A stretch of DNA of 64,000 nt from Polaromonas hydrogenivorans (GCF_040105105.1 NZ_CP157676.1:1-64000); one strand, 5' to 3'; positions 43,051 to 51,629 are shown, counted from the stretch's first letter. Translations and numbers: made by a program. The notes: generated by a model not told the origin, from the sequence alone.

Positions 43051-43164
43051 CTGACCCAGAGGCATGTCGACCCGTTCAAGCGGCGGCAGCCAGCACTGCC
43101 ACTCGTCATCGGGCAGCGCGGCGAGCATCTGTTTGGCTTGGGGGTCGGAAGAAAGATGCATCAT
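43051..43164 (-). pseudogene. N-terminal fragment of a third Crp-like gene, in frame with the response regulator
   Basis: The minus strand from ATG 43164 reads LSSDPQAKQMLAALPDDEWQ, then CWLPPLERVDMPLGQ, corresponding to the first 38 residues of the two Crp-like genes at 40741 and 41530. It then passes without a stop into GSNFLTKGSS and the response regulator. It is therefore a crp 5' end joined in frame to the response regulator by recombination at this locus. Confidence 0.7.
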
Positions 43165-43227
43165 TGGATTCCAGGGGCAGGTCAGGCTTGATTCACCACT
43201 TATGGCAGAGATCTCGCGGAAATCCAA

Positions 43228-43590
43228 GTATTAGGAATCAAGGACGGTTTGTATGTTCGACAGCGTACATACCAGCTGGAATTAAATCCAATCTCTCTAT
43301 GACGGCTTGTTGAACCGCCCGTCTTTCGTGGAGGCCGGTTGTTGTAAGTTTTCCACAGTCGCGGTCAACTCGGCGGAGTTGCCGATAGTTGCTGCCGGCA
43401 CACCTGACACAGGTACGTTCAACACGTTTGATCAGTTTCGGTGTGCCAGCAGTGTCAGTGCGAACCACCGACTAGCAAGTACGGCCAAGTGGGAATTTAC
43501 ATTGGCAGAGGGAGAAGTGGGGCAAGCTTTCCGAAAAAAGCAGCAGCCCGGAAATGGGCCGGACGCGAGGACTGTTTGTCCCCGAAAACA
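43228..43590. other. Gap between response regulator and tRNA-Phe fragment
   Basis: No recognised gene on either strand. Confidence 0.35.
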
Positions 43591-43620
43591 AAGAAGCCAA
43601 CCGCATGGGTTGGCTTCTTT
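43591..43620 (-). terminator. Terminator downstream of the tRNA-Phe fragment
   Basis: AAGAAGCCAACC and GGTTGGCTTCTT form a 12-bp stem with a four-base loop. On the minus strand, the strand of the tRNA fragment, the stem is followed by TGTTTT. It lies 14 bp past the tRNA 3' end and is probably the native terminator carried along with it. Confidence 0.8.
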
Positions 43621-43633
43621 GCAAGGTAAACCT

Positions 43634-43687
43634 TGGTGGCCTGGGGCGGAATCGAACCACCGACACAAGGATTTTCAATCTCCTGCT
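43634..43687 (-). tRNA. Partial tRNA-Phe (3' 54 nt only)
   Basis: Read on the minus strand, the sequence runs AGCAGGAGATTGAAAATCCT, then TGTGTCGGTGGTTCGATTCC and GCCCCAGGCCACCA: part of the D-arm, the anticodon arm with anticodon GAA, the variable loop, the T-arm with GGTTCGATTCC, the acceptor 3' strand and an encoded CCA. The 5' acceptor strand and most of the D-arm are missing; the sequence diverges at 43688. It cannot form a tRNA. A 3' tRNA half is what remains at one end when an integrative element inserts into a tRNA gene. Confidence 0.85.
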
Positions 43688-44376
43688 ACTTGGCGATGAC
43701 GGTCATGAAAAAGGCTTCATCAGCTACCTGCGCGGTCCCACGGGGATCGGGTGTTGTCGCCGACCAAAAGTAGCTCAAACGGGGTAGCCCTTCGAATCCT
43801 CAAAATGTATCAAAAAATGACACCTATGGCCGCGCTTATCTGCATCACTTTTGGAGGCCTGCCACACTGAGAAAAACGCATCTCCACTAGAAAGGTACAG
43901 CCGGTTGGCAGGTGGCTTACTTCGTAACACTTTCAAATGCACTTTAGAAAGCAGCGCCGTAGAATAAATTCGCAACAGCGAAAGTTGAGTGAAGTTGTAA
44001 TTCACGAATGAAAGGATGTTCACACCTTTGAGAAATACACGCTAATCCCTTGGCTCATGCCAAAACTCCAGATACTTTTCCACCGCCAGGGCTTGTTGAC
44101 AAATAACTTGTTTAATTTTTAAAGCAATTTGATTGGAAAATTTTCTCTCAATTGCTCAAGTTATTTCGAAACAAGCCCTTAACTCTTTCCGCAAAAAGGC
44201 TGATCCCCTTTTGGCGCCTTCACAAGACTCTTTCCCACTGCAGATTTTCACAGAGTTGACCCATCTGTTCGGATTTTCGAGTTGTGATGCATCCGATAAA
44301 GCCACCTCAAAAATCCAGCCTCATTTTCATTGAGGCCACATACCAATGTTGCTGCCTTAGTCGCGCGTTCCAAGCG
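43688..44376. other. AT-rich gene-poor interval
   Basis: About 690 bp, visibly AT-rich around 43880-44290, with no recognised gene. Its composition contrasts with both sides. Confidence 0.45.
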
Positions 44377-44790
44377 CTACCGCGCAGCGTCCATCAAGCC
44401 CGGACTCTTGGGACAGCCGGGCAGCGAGAAGAAAAATGTAGCGCCTTGCCCCACCGCGCTTTCGGCCCAGATGCGGCCCCCGTGGCATGAAATGATGCGT
44501 TGCGATGTCGCCAGGCCAATGCCCGATCCTGAAAACTCCTCCGGTGAATGCAGACGCTCGAAGGTGCCAAACAGCTTGCCGACATACAACATTTCGAAGC
44601 CGGCGCCGTTGTCCCGCACGAAATAGGTTGCCGCCTCTGGGCCAGCAGTTTGCAATTGCCCGACCCGGATTTGCGGCGCAGACGCTTTTGCGGTGAATTT
44701 CCAGGCATTGCCGATCAGGTTTTCCATCACCTGGCGCAGCAGTTCGGTATCGCCCACAGCCAGCAGGCCCTCTTGCAGCCGAAGGGCTCA
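44377..44790 (-). pseudogene. Histidine-kinase ATPase domain, truncated
   Basis: The minus strand encodes GDTELLRQVMENLIGNAWKF (N box), YFVRDNGAGFEM (G1 box), FGTFERLHSPEEFSGSGIGL (F and G2 boxes) and GGRIWAESAVGQGATFFFSL, the complete catalytic domain end of a phytochrome-like sensor kinase. Upstream, beyond about 44790, the sequence belongs to an lprI-like gene on the other strand. The histidine-containing dimerisation domain and sensor part are missing, so it is truncated. Its natural start is lost. Confidence 0.75.
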
Positions 44791-44852
44791 AGGCGCTGGG
44801 CCAGCCGGTCAGGTCGGCGCAGGAGGACACTTCAACGACTTCCCAAGCCTTG

Positions 44853-45224
44853 ATGCCGCCATCGCAGGCCCGCCGCAATGAGGCTGCACAAGCGGCCCTG
44901 CCGGCGCCGCACAGGCCGAGCACGGCAATATCGCCCGGACCGAGTTTTGACTGCGCCAAGGCGCGCTCCATGCCCGAGAAGATGATTTGTTCGGATGCCG
45001 AGCTTGCCCGGCTCGACCGCGAACTGGGCTGGGTGTACGCACGGGCGAAAAACGCGGCTGCCGACGGCGCCGCTTTTCGGCGCCAGAACAGCGAAGAGTG
45101 GCGCAGGCGCGAGGCGACGTGCCGGGACCGAGAGTGCCTGCTGCGCTGGTATGCGAACAGGCACGATCAGCTGATGAATATCCTGCAAGGGCAGGAGCCA
45201 GCGCCATCGACAGTCTCCCGATAG
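44853..45224 (+). CDS. LprI-like protein, probably 5'-truncated
   Basis: The frame encodes PSFDCAKARSMPEKMICSDA, ELARLDRELGWVYARAKNAA, NSEEWRRREATCRD and CLLRWYANRHDQLMNIL, the LprI-type pattern with four cysteines. No signal peptide lies in front: the frame is open upstream into a histidine-kinase fragment on the other strand, and the first ATG is at 44853. The gene probably lost its 5' end at that junction. It is of the same broad family as the intact protein at 19509, though not a close copy. Confidence 0.6.
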   Translation: MPPSQARRNEAAQAALPAPHRPSTAISPGPSFDCAKARSMPEKMICSDAELARLDRELGWVYARAKNAAADGAAFRRQNSEEWRRREATCRDRECLLRWYANRHDQLMNILQGQEPAPSTVSR

Positions 45225-45718
45225 GCAATTTTGTGGCGGCGCTGAGCTTTATTTCGTTTGTGGCCCTGCCTGTATCGGTAGCGGCATCAAGCAAGTCGGC
45301 CATGTCGTGGTGTCCACATACCTGTGGAAGGTGCTCTACAGCCTGAAGCAGCAGCACGCCGGAAGTCACCAACGATGAGACACGCGAGTATTCGACCGTC
45401 TCGATGTCTGATCTGAAGAAGATGGTGGGCATCAGCGTGTTGCTGGGGTTGCCCCAACAGGTGCGCGATGGCGGGATGAACATGCCCAGGCCAAGCGCAC
45501 GGCGTGACAGCCAAGGCAGCCTCCACGGCGATCAGCCATACCTGCAGTGAGAGCCTGATGCGGAACACTGAACATAATTCCTAGAAGCATCCAGGCTTCC
45601 AAGGGGAATATTCCACGACATCTGTTAAATAACAACACTGATTGACATCACGTGTTCGAATCCGGCTGCAGATTATTTTGTGGTGCCTTGCTGACCGTAA
45701 ACGCTTCGGAGTTACAGC
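45225..45718. other. Gap without a supported gene
   Basis: A plus-strand frame near 45372-45550 reads EYSTVSMSDLKKMVGISVLL and so on, but has no recognised family or start. Nothing else was recognised. Confidence 0.35.
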
Positions 45719-45799
45719 GTGGAAGTCGACAAGGACTTCTTGCTGACGGTCAAGCGCGACAAGTCTGCTGCCCTGCACTTTTTTGAAAAAGTCATGTAG
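45719..45799 (+). pseudogene. Possible IS6-type transposase relic
   Basis: The frame VEVDKDFLLTVKRDKSAALH, then FFEKVM and a stop resembles the part of IS6-family transposases around RRDKAAAKRFFRKLL. It is only 26 codons, so the assignment is tentative. Confidence 0.35.
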
Positions 45800-45905
45800 G
45801 CCAGCGGTGTGCCGCAGAGATGATCGGCGCCTGAGCGCAGGCGTTTTCGTTGAAGGATCCGGCAGTCATTACCTCTCTAGCTGATATTTGGTGAATACCT
45901 TCAGA

Positions 45906-45928
45906 ACAGGTAAAATGCAAATACCTGT
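45906..45928. promoter_or_regulatory. Inverted repeat upstream of hipB (probable operator)
   Basis: ACAGGTA (45906-45912) and TACCTGT (45922-45928) are exact complements separated by 9 bp. TGCAAATA occurs within and again just after it (45931-45938). It lies 55 bp before the hipB start. HipB autorepresses its operon through such repeats, so this is the likely operator. Confidence 0.6.
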
Positions 45929-45982
45929 TTTGCAAATATTGGTTATCTGTCTGACGCCGCCCACCTGACCACGAGACCCCGC

Positions 45983-46249
45983 ATGAAACAAATCCTGTCC
46001 GTTGCCGACCAGGCAGGCCCGCTCCTGCAGGCAGCCCGAAAATCGGCCCGGCTGTCCCAGACCGCACTGGCCCGCCGCCTGGGCATCAGCCAAAGCCGCA
46101 TGTCAGCGATGGAGCTCGATCCGGGCTCCATCAGCCTGGCGCAGTTACTCGCCATGTGCTCCGCGCTGCGCCTGGAGTTGGTGGTGCAGACCAAAGGGCG
46201 CCCGGGTGATGACCTCGGCAATGCGGCGCTTACCGAGCCGGAGTGGTAA
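45983..46249 (+). CDS. hipB: HipB-type antitoxin
   Basis: XRE-type DNA-binding antitoxin of 88 residues. The helix-turn-helix is ARKSARLSQTALARRLGISQ, then SRMSAMELDPGSISLAQLL. The tail (LELVVQTKGRPGDD) is short and probably unstructured, as expected for HipB. It is followed three bases later by hipA. It is predicted to repress the operon with HipA as co-repressor and to neutralise the kinase. Confidence 0.88.
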   Translation: MKQILSVADQAGPLLQAARKSARLSQTALARRLGISQSRMSAMELDPGSISLAQLLAMCSALRLELVVQTKGRPGDDLGNAALTEPEW

Positions 46250-46252
46250 GCC

Positions 46253-47590
46253 ATGGGCCGCAGATCCCATTCGCGCGCCCTGTCCGTGTGGACCAATGGT
46301 CAGCGCGTGGGCACCTGGAGCCTTCCGAGCCGCGGCGACATGGAATTCACTTACGACGCCAAGTGGATGAACTCGCCGGGCGGACGCCCGCTGTCGCTGT
46401 CGCTGCCCTACACCGGCGAGCAGGCGCTCAGGGGCGAGCGTGTGCACAACTTCTTCGACAACCTGCTGCCCGACAGCGAACCGATTCGCAGGCGGCTCGC
46501 TGCGCGATTCAAGACTCAAAGCGCCGGGGCCTTTGACCTGCTGCAGGCCATCGGCAGGGACTGCGTGGGCGCGGTCCAGCTGCTGGGCGTGGACGAGTCG
46601 CCCGCGGACATCACCCGCATCGTCGGCACGCCGATGCGTGAAGAAGACATCGAGAAACTTCTCATCCAGACGACGAGCACCGGACCCCTGTCCAACCTCG
46701 ACGATGGCGAAGAGCTGCGCATTTCGCTGGCCGGCGCCCAGGAAAAGACCGCCCTGCTTTGGCATGACGGCGCCTGGATGCGTCCCCACGGCTCGACGCC
46801 GACCAACCATATCCTGAAGCTGCCGCTCGGCCTGGTGGGCCAGCGCAAGGCCGACTTCAGCACCTCGGTCGAGAATGAGTGGCTGTGCATGCATTTGCTC
46901 GCCGAGTATGGCCTGCCGGTGGCCAACACCACCCTGCTCACGTTCGGCCGCCAGAAAGTGCTCGGCGTGGAGCGGTTCGACCGCCGGCTGCATTCCTCCG
47001 GGACGTGGCTGATGCGCCTGCCGCAGGAAGATTTCTGCCAGGTCAAGGGCGTGCCGTCACACCTGAAGTATGAAAGCGATGGCGGGCCCGGTCTGGCGGA
47101 CCTGGCCGGGGTGCTGAGCGGCTCGGTGCAGGCCGAGCAGGATCTGGCCACGCTGCTCAAGAGCCAGGTGCTGTTCTGGATGCTGGCAGCGCCCGACGGC
47201 CACGCCAAGAATTTCAGCATCCGCCTGCTGCCCCAGGGCCGTTACGCGCTGACACCGCTGTACGACGTGATGTCCATCTGGCCCGTGGAAGGCCGCGGCG
47301 CGAGCCAGTTCTCGCTGCACAAGGCCAAGCTGGCGATGGCGCTGCTGGGCAAGAACAAGCACTACCATTTCAAGGATGTCCAGCGTCGGCACTTCAACAG
47401 CACGGCCGCCAGGTGCTTCCAGCGGCCAGACGCGGAAGACCTGATCGGGCAGGTGCTCGAACGCACCCCGGCGGCCATCGACAATGTCGCCAGCAAGCTG
47501 CCCAGGGGCTTTCCTGAAAAAGTCGCGACCTCCATCTTCCAGGGCCTGCGCAGGTCGGCCGAGCAGCTGGACCGCATGCCCAGGCAGTAG
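46253..47590 (+). CDS. hipA: HipA-type serine/threonine kinase toxin
   Basis: Kinase toxin of 445 residues, about the size of Escherichia coli HipA. The N-subdomain is intact (VWTNGQRVGTWSLPSRGDME, then GERVHNFFDNLLPDS). The Gly-rich loop region reads ISLAGAQEKTALLWHDGAWM; VENEWLCMHLLAEYGLPVA, VERFDRRLH, LPQEDFCQVKGVPSHLKYES and DGGPGLADL follow. The catalytic loop is APDGHAKNFSI, and the metal site is TPLYDVMS. All key kinase residues appear present. In E. coli HipA phosphorylates glutamyl-tRNA synthetase and induces persistence; the target here is inferred by family. Confidence 0.92.
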   Translation: MGRRSHSRALSVWTNGQRVGTWSLPSRGDMEFTYDAKWMNSPGGRPLSLSLPYTGEQALRGERVHNFFDNLLPDSEPIRRRLAARFKTQSAGAFDLLQAIGRDCVGAVQLLGVDESPADITRIVGTPMREEDIEKLLIQTTSTGPLSNLDDGEELRISLAGAQEKTALLWHDGAWMRPHGSTPTNHILKLPLGLVGQRKADFSTSVENEWLCMHLLAEYGLPVANTTLLTFGRQKVLGVERFDRRLHSSGTWLMRLPQEDFCQVKGVPSHLKYESDGGPGLADLAGVLSGSVQAEQDLATLLKSQVLFWMLAAPDGHAKNFSIRLLPQGRYALTPLYDVMSIWPVEGRGASQFSLHKAKLAMALLGKNKHYHFKDVQRRHFNSTAARCFQRPDAEDLIGQVLERTPAAIDNVASKLPRGFPEKVATSIFQGLRRSAEQLDRMPRQ

Positions 47591-47653
47591 CACACCGGGC
47601 CAGCAAGGCCCGCCGTGCCGAGTTCGACCCGCAATGTCACCATCGACCTGTTT

Positions 47654-50065
47654 TCAGTTGGCGGCCAGACACTCCAGCCGCATCTGTGCCGGTACTGGGT
47701 TGATCGTCGGCTCGGCCATCCGGTAGCCCATCGCCCGGTAGCCGCGCTGGCGCTTGTCCCACATTCGCAGCAACGCGGGGTGGCCTGTGTCCACGAAGTC
47801 GACGATGCGCACATCGGTCTTGGTCGCGTGGTCACGGTGCAGGCGACCGGCGTACTGCTGCAGGGTGCCCTTCCACGATACCGGCATGGCCAGCACCAGC
47901 GTGTCCAGCGCGGGATGATCGAACCCTTCGCCGACCAGCTTGCCCGTGGCCAGCAGGATGCGGGGGGCATCGGCTGGCAGGTCATCAAGCGCAGCAATCA
48001 GCTTGGCGCGCAGTTTTCTGGGCATCCGGCCGTGCAACGCAAAGGGCGGTGGCACCTTGCCTTCAAGGGCCGCCACGATCGCATCGAGGTGCTCGGTGCG
48101 TTCGGTCAATACCAGCACTTTTCTGCCTTGCCGATAGGCGCTCTGGATCTCAAGGGCAATCGCTTCGGTTCTGTTCTGGTCGTTCGCCAAGTGGCGGAAA
48201 ACATCCTGGATGCCAGACGCCGAAGGCATGTCCATGCGTGCCTGGCAGTAGCGTGGCGAGACTTCCAGATCGTGCGGCGCACCCGACGGTCGGGCTGCCG
48301 TGTAGCGCAGCGGACCACACTGCATGAAGATGATAGGCTGCTGCCCATCGCGGCGGATGGGCGTGGCGGTCAGCCCATGAACAAACTTGGCCTTGACCCT
48401 TTGAAGTATGGCGTCAAAGCTCAAGGCCCCGACATGGTGGCATTCGTCGACAATCACCTGGCCGTAGTGCGCCACCAGAGGGTGGACTTCGCCTTTTCGG
48501 GACAACGACTGCATCACGGCAATGTCGATCTGGCCAGTGGGTCTGGCGGCGCCGCCCCCAATGACGCCGATCACCTCCTTGCCCACGCCCAGAAAAGTCT
48601 GCAGGCGCTCTTGCCACTGCTTGAGCAACTCCGTGCGATGCACCAGAACCAGGGTGTTCACACCCCGGCGGGCAATGAGATCGGCGGCCACGACCGTCTT
48701 GCCAAACGCCGTCGGCGCGCACAGCACCCCAGTGTCATGAGGCAACAGGCCTGCGACCGCAGCCTCCTGGTCCAGGCGCAGGATTCCCTTGAAGCTGACA
48801 TCAAGGATCTGGCCCCGACAGCGCTCATCGTGCAACGCGCAGGCGATGCCGTTTTCCAGCAGCAGCGCCTGCGCAGCCTCCAGGCAGCCACGGGGCAAAG
48901 CAATGTGCTGAGGATAGTTTTGCGCACAGCCAATGATGCGGGGCTTGTCCCACACCGACATTCGCATCGCTTGCGCCTTGTAGAACTCGGGGTTCTGGAA
49001 CGCAGCCAGGCGGATGAGCCTGTTGGCCAGGGCTTGAGGCAGGGCTGCCTTTTCAAAATAAATCTGATTGGCCACCGTCACCGCCAGTAACGCAGGCATC
49101 TTCCCGGGCAGTTTGCGGGTAGCGGGAACAGCCGGCAGCCAGGGAGTCGCCAAGTCCTCGTCGTCCACAAAGGTCACGTCGAGCGGGTGCGCGCCGCCTG
49201 TCGCCCGCAAAATGGTGGGCTCGATATTGCCGGGCTCCATCTGCTCGATGGATGCCAGAAACGCCCACTGGTCCGGGTAAGGTATCAGCGCTTCATCGAC
49301 AAAGACGCTGCAGCCATTCTCGCGGGGCTTTTTTTGCAGCGGCAACGCGATCAGGTTGCCAAATCCACCCTTGGGCATGGTGTCCTGGTTCGGGAACAGG
49401 CGATCGTAGGACGCCAGCTTCAGCTGCCGGGTCCGCGAGCAGGTATGGCTGATGATGGCGGTACCCAGGCGACGGGCATCGCGGGCCAACACGTTGCCTT
49501 TGAAGAACACCCATGCGTGCGCGCCTTTGCCGGAACGGGAGATCTCCAGAGCCGCTGGAACCCCCAGGTCACGGCATGACTGCATGAAAGCCAAGGCGTC
49601 TTCCTGCCACTGGGCTTCGTCGAGATCGACGGCAAGAAAGCAGCAAGTGTCATCTTCCAGCAGCGGATACACCCCGATGGTGTGCTGGCCGGCAAGGTGT
49701 TTATAGACTACCGGATCGCTCAGCGGTATGAGCGATCGATGGGCGCAGTCGCCGCATTTGATGCGAGGCTTGTCGCAAACGCCTGCCTGCCATTCATTGG
49801 CGCAGGCTGGCGAGTAGCCCGACTTGCCGCTGGCCTTGCTGTCCCAGCGCACAGGATAAACATCGGTTCGGCCACGAAACAGGCGCCGAAACATGGCGAC
49901 CTTGGCATCGACTGAATAACGAACGAGACCTGCTGGTTCTTCAGTCGAAGTCGTGAAATCAGGTTTTTGAGGCGCAAGTCGCCATTCAAGGCCATGCTGC
50001 TCCAGCAGCGCAACCAGGCGGTTGTTTTCCGCCTGCAACGCTGCCAGTGAATCGCGCTCAGTCAT
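47654..50065 (-). CDS. TOTE-type conflict protein: archaeo-eukaryotic primase fused to SF2 helicase
   Basis: Protein of 803 residues. A short coiled coil (residues 5-25) leads to a primase domain of the TOTE type (about 50-280): MFRRLFRGRTDVYPVRWDSK, the Cys cluster ACANEW...GVCDKPRIKCGDC (residues 88-107), catalytic acids in FLAVDLDE (Asp 147 and 149), and SRSGKGAHAWVFFKG (177-191). A helicase occupies about 420-780: Walker A APTAFGKTVVAA (450-461), VIVDECHH (537-544), HGLTATPIRRDG, FALHGRMPRK and VGEGFDHPALDTLVLAMP with QQYAGRLHR. These proteins are predicted to act in conflicts with mobile DNA or phage. It faces hipA, 63 bp away, and has a weak stem (CGGGCC/GGCCCG) between the two stops. 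Confidence 0.85.
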   Translation of the reverse strand: MTERDSLAALQAENNRLVALLEQHGLEWRLAPQKPDFTTSTEEPAGLVRYSVDAKVAMFRRLFRGRTDVYPVRWDSKASGKSGYSPACANEWQAGVCDKPRIKCGDCAHRSLIPLSDPVVYKHLAGQHTIGVYPLLEDDTCCFLAVDLDEAQWQEDALAFMQSCRDLGVPAALEISRSGKGAHAWVFFKGNVLARDARRLGTAIISHTCSRTRQLKLASYDRLFPNQDTMPKGGFGNLIALPLQKKPRENGCSVFVDEALIPYPDQWAFLASIEQMEPGNIEPTILRATGGAHPLDVTFVDDEDLATPWLPAVPATRKLPGKMPALLAVTVANQIYFEKAALPQALANRLIRLAAFQNPEFYKAQAMRMSVWDKPRIIGCAQNYPQHIALPRGCLEAAQALLLENGIACALHDERCRGQILDVSFKGILRLDQEAAVAGLLPHDTGVLCAPTAFGKTVVAADLIARRGVNTLVLVHRTELLKQWQERLQTFLGVGKEVIGVIGGGAARPTGQIDIAVMQSLSRKGEVHPLVAHYGQVIVDECHHVGALSFDAILQRVKAKFVHGLTATPIRRDGQQPIIFMQCGPLRYTAARPSGAPHDLEVSPRYCQARMDMPSASGIQDVFRHLANDQNRTEAIALEIQSAYRQGRKVLVLTERTEHLDAIVAALEGKVPPPFALHGRMPRKLRAKLIAALDDLPADAPRILLATGKLVGEGFDHPALDTLVLAMPVSWKGTLQQYAGRLHRDHATKTDVRIVDFVDTGHPALLRMWDKRQRGYRAMGYRMAEPTINPVPAQMRLECLAAN

Positions 50066-50263
50066 GGATGGTGTATCCAGTCAACAGGTCTCTCATCTTT
50101 CTCCCCACCCGGCAGGTGCACTACTCATTCGTGCAAGCAGGGGCAGTCAAAGTCTACGCTGATCCAACGTAAGCAATGGGATGAACGCCCCCACCCATAA
50201 CGGCATCGTTGTGCCAAAGTGGAGACGTTGATCAACCACTTGAACTGAGAAGGGGCATCCACC

Positions 50264-51301
50264 ATGAAGCTTACGACTTTTGGCATTGACCTGGCAAAAA
50301 ACGTCTTTCAGGTCCACGGAATTGATGAGCATGGCAAGGTACTCGTGAAGAAGCAGCTTCGTCGAGATCAGATGGCCACGTTCTTTGTAAACCTCCCGCC
50401 GTGCCTGATTGGAATGGAAGCCTGTGGCAGCGCGCATCACTGGGCGCGCAAGCTCCAGGCGATGGGCCACACGGTCCGCCTGATGGCGCCGCAGTTCGTC
50501 AAGCCGTATGTCAAGTCCAACAAGAACGATGCCGTTGACGCCGAGGCCATCTGCGAGGCAGTAGGCCGACCCAACATGCGCTTCGTGCCGATCAAGAACG
50601 TGGAGCAGCAGGCAGTGCTCGCGTTGCACCGGGTTCGCCAGGGTTTCGTGAAAGCGCGCACCGCCCAGGCCAACCAGATTCGCGGGCTCCTTGGGGAGTT
50701 CGGCCTTATCGTTCCCCAGGGTATTGGTTACATCACCACGCGGGTTCCTGAACTGATCGAAGACGCTGAAAACTCACTGCCGGGCTCTTTCCGCCAGCTT
50801 GTCCAGCGGCTGCTTGACCATCTCAAGGAGCTCGACCGGCAGGTCGAAGAAATTGAGGCGCAGATCCAGGCATGGCATCGAAACAGCGAACTCAGCATGA
50901 GGCTCGCGCAGGTGCCTGGTATCGGCCCCATCACGGCAAGCGCTCTGGTCGCCTCCGTGGGAGATGCGAAGAACTTCGACGACGGCCGGCAGTTGGCCGC
51001 GTGGCTGGGCCTGGTGCCCCGGCAGCACTCTTCTGGAGGCAAATCAAACTTGCTGGGCATGAGCAAGCGTGGCGACAGCTACCTTCGTACTTTGCTGATA
51101 CACGGCGCGCGCTCGGTCATCTACCGTGCCGGGCAAAAGGCAGACCCGTGCAGCTGGATCAATTCAGTGGTTAAACGGCGCAACAAGAATGTCGCGGCAG
51201 TCGCGCTGGCCAACAAGAATGCCCGAATCGTCTGGGCGTTGCTGGCCCACGGCCGGTGCTATGAGAAGGGCTACCGCAAGGCGGTCGTCGAGGCCGACTG
51301 A
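50264..51301 (+). CDS. IS110/IS1111-family transposase
   Basis: DEDD transposase of 345 residues. RuvC-like catalytic domain: TFGIDLAKNVFQVHGID (first Asp), CLIGMEACGSAHHWARKL (Glu), and KSNKNDAVDAEAICEAV (two Asp). The C-terminal transposase_20 domain holds LAQVPGIGPITASALVASVG and GRQLAAWLGLVPRQHSSGGK, with the conserved serine region near LLGMSKRGDSYLRTLLIHGA. Such enzymes act with a structured RNA from the element's non-coding end. A ribosome-binding site GAGAAGGGG precedes ATG 50264. Confidence 0.92.
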   Translation: MKLTTFGIDLAKNVFQVHGIDEHGKVLVKKQLRRDQMATFFVNLPPCLIGMEACGSAHHWARKLQAMGHTVRLMAPQFVKPYVKSNKNDAVDAEAICEAVGRPNMRFVPIKNVEQQAVLALHRVRQGFVKARTAQANQIRGLLGEFGLIVPQGIGYITTRVPELIEDAENSLPGSFRQLVQRLLDHLKELDRQVEEIEAQIQAWHRNSELSMRLAQVPGIGPITASALVASVGDAKNFDDGRQLAAWLGLVPRQHSSGGKSNLLGMSKRGDSYLRTLLIHGARSVIYRAGQKADPCSWINSVVKRRNKNVAAVALANKNARIVWALLAHGRCYEKGYRKAVVEAD

Positions 51302-51576
51302 CCGAAGGCTCACCACGTAAAAGCAAAACGAAGCGAGGGAGGAATACCACCGATTGCTCAGGCGATCATGAAGTGATGGCAAGACAGGTTAGACCGTGGT
51401 TGACAAAGCCCGTGCCAGCCGGGGCACCCAGAGTGCGTGTAAGCGATTGGGCGTCAACCAGCAAATCCCATCAGGGACCGCAGTCAAGAACTGCACTCAG
51501 AGTCCGAATGTACGGGAGCAATCTTTACCTTTGCGTCGTCATGAATTGAGAGGCTGGCATAGGGGGCGTTCATGTA
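51302..51576 (+). ncRNA. Candidate bridge-RNA region of the IS1111-group element
   Basis: 275 bp without a gene between the transposase stop and the right end. In IS1111-group elements the long non-coding side is the right one and encodes the bridge RNA. The region contains complementary pieces and is long enough, but no structure was computed. The call rests on position and family knowledge. Confidence 0.35.
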
Positions 51577-51629
51577 CGGCTGGGCATCCCATCTTGAAGG
51601 ACTGCGAATAGGTTGAGATAGTGTGCGCG

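Larger units (their letters stand above)
50175..51577 (+). mobile_element. IS110-family (IS1111 group) element inserted in the IS66 terminal repeat
   Basis: Comparison with IS66 copy 2 shows the intact end GTAAGCGGCTGGGC at 60874-60861. In copy 1 this is split into GTAAGC (50169-50174) and CGGCTGGGC (51577 onward), so the intervening 1.4 kb is the insertion. A 12-bp inverted repeat, ATGAACGCCCCC at 50181-50192 and its complement at 51562-51573, lies just inside the ends, as in the IS1111 group. Only a C may be duplicated, as expected for an enzyme that recombines at a short core. Confidence 0.85.

Noticed and set aside
45645..45700. Possible second tRNA 3' end (GTTCGAATCC)
   Set aside because: The flanking bases do not form a T-arm or acceptor stem and no anticodon arm precedes it.
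47615..49090. Plus-strand frame of 491 codons
   Set aside because: It is the antisense of the primase-helicase gene, whose motifs are unmistakable on the minus strand.
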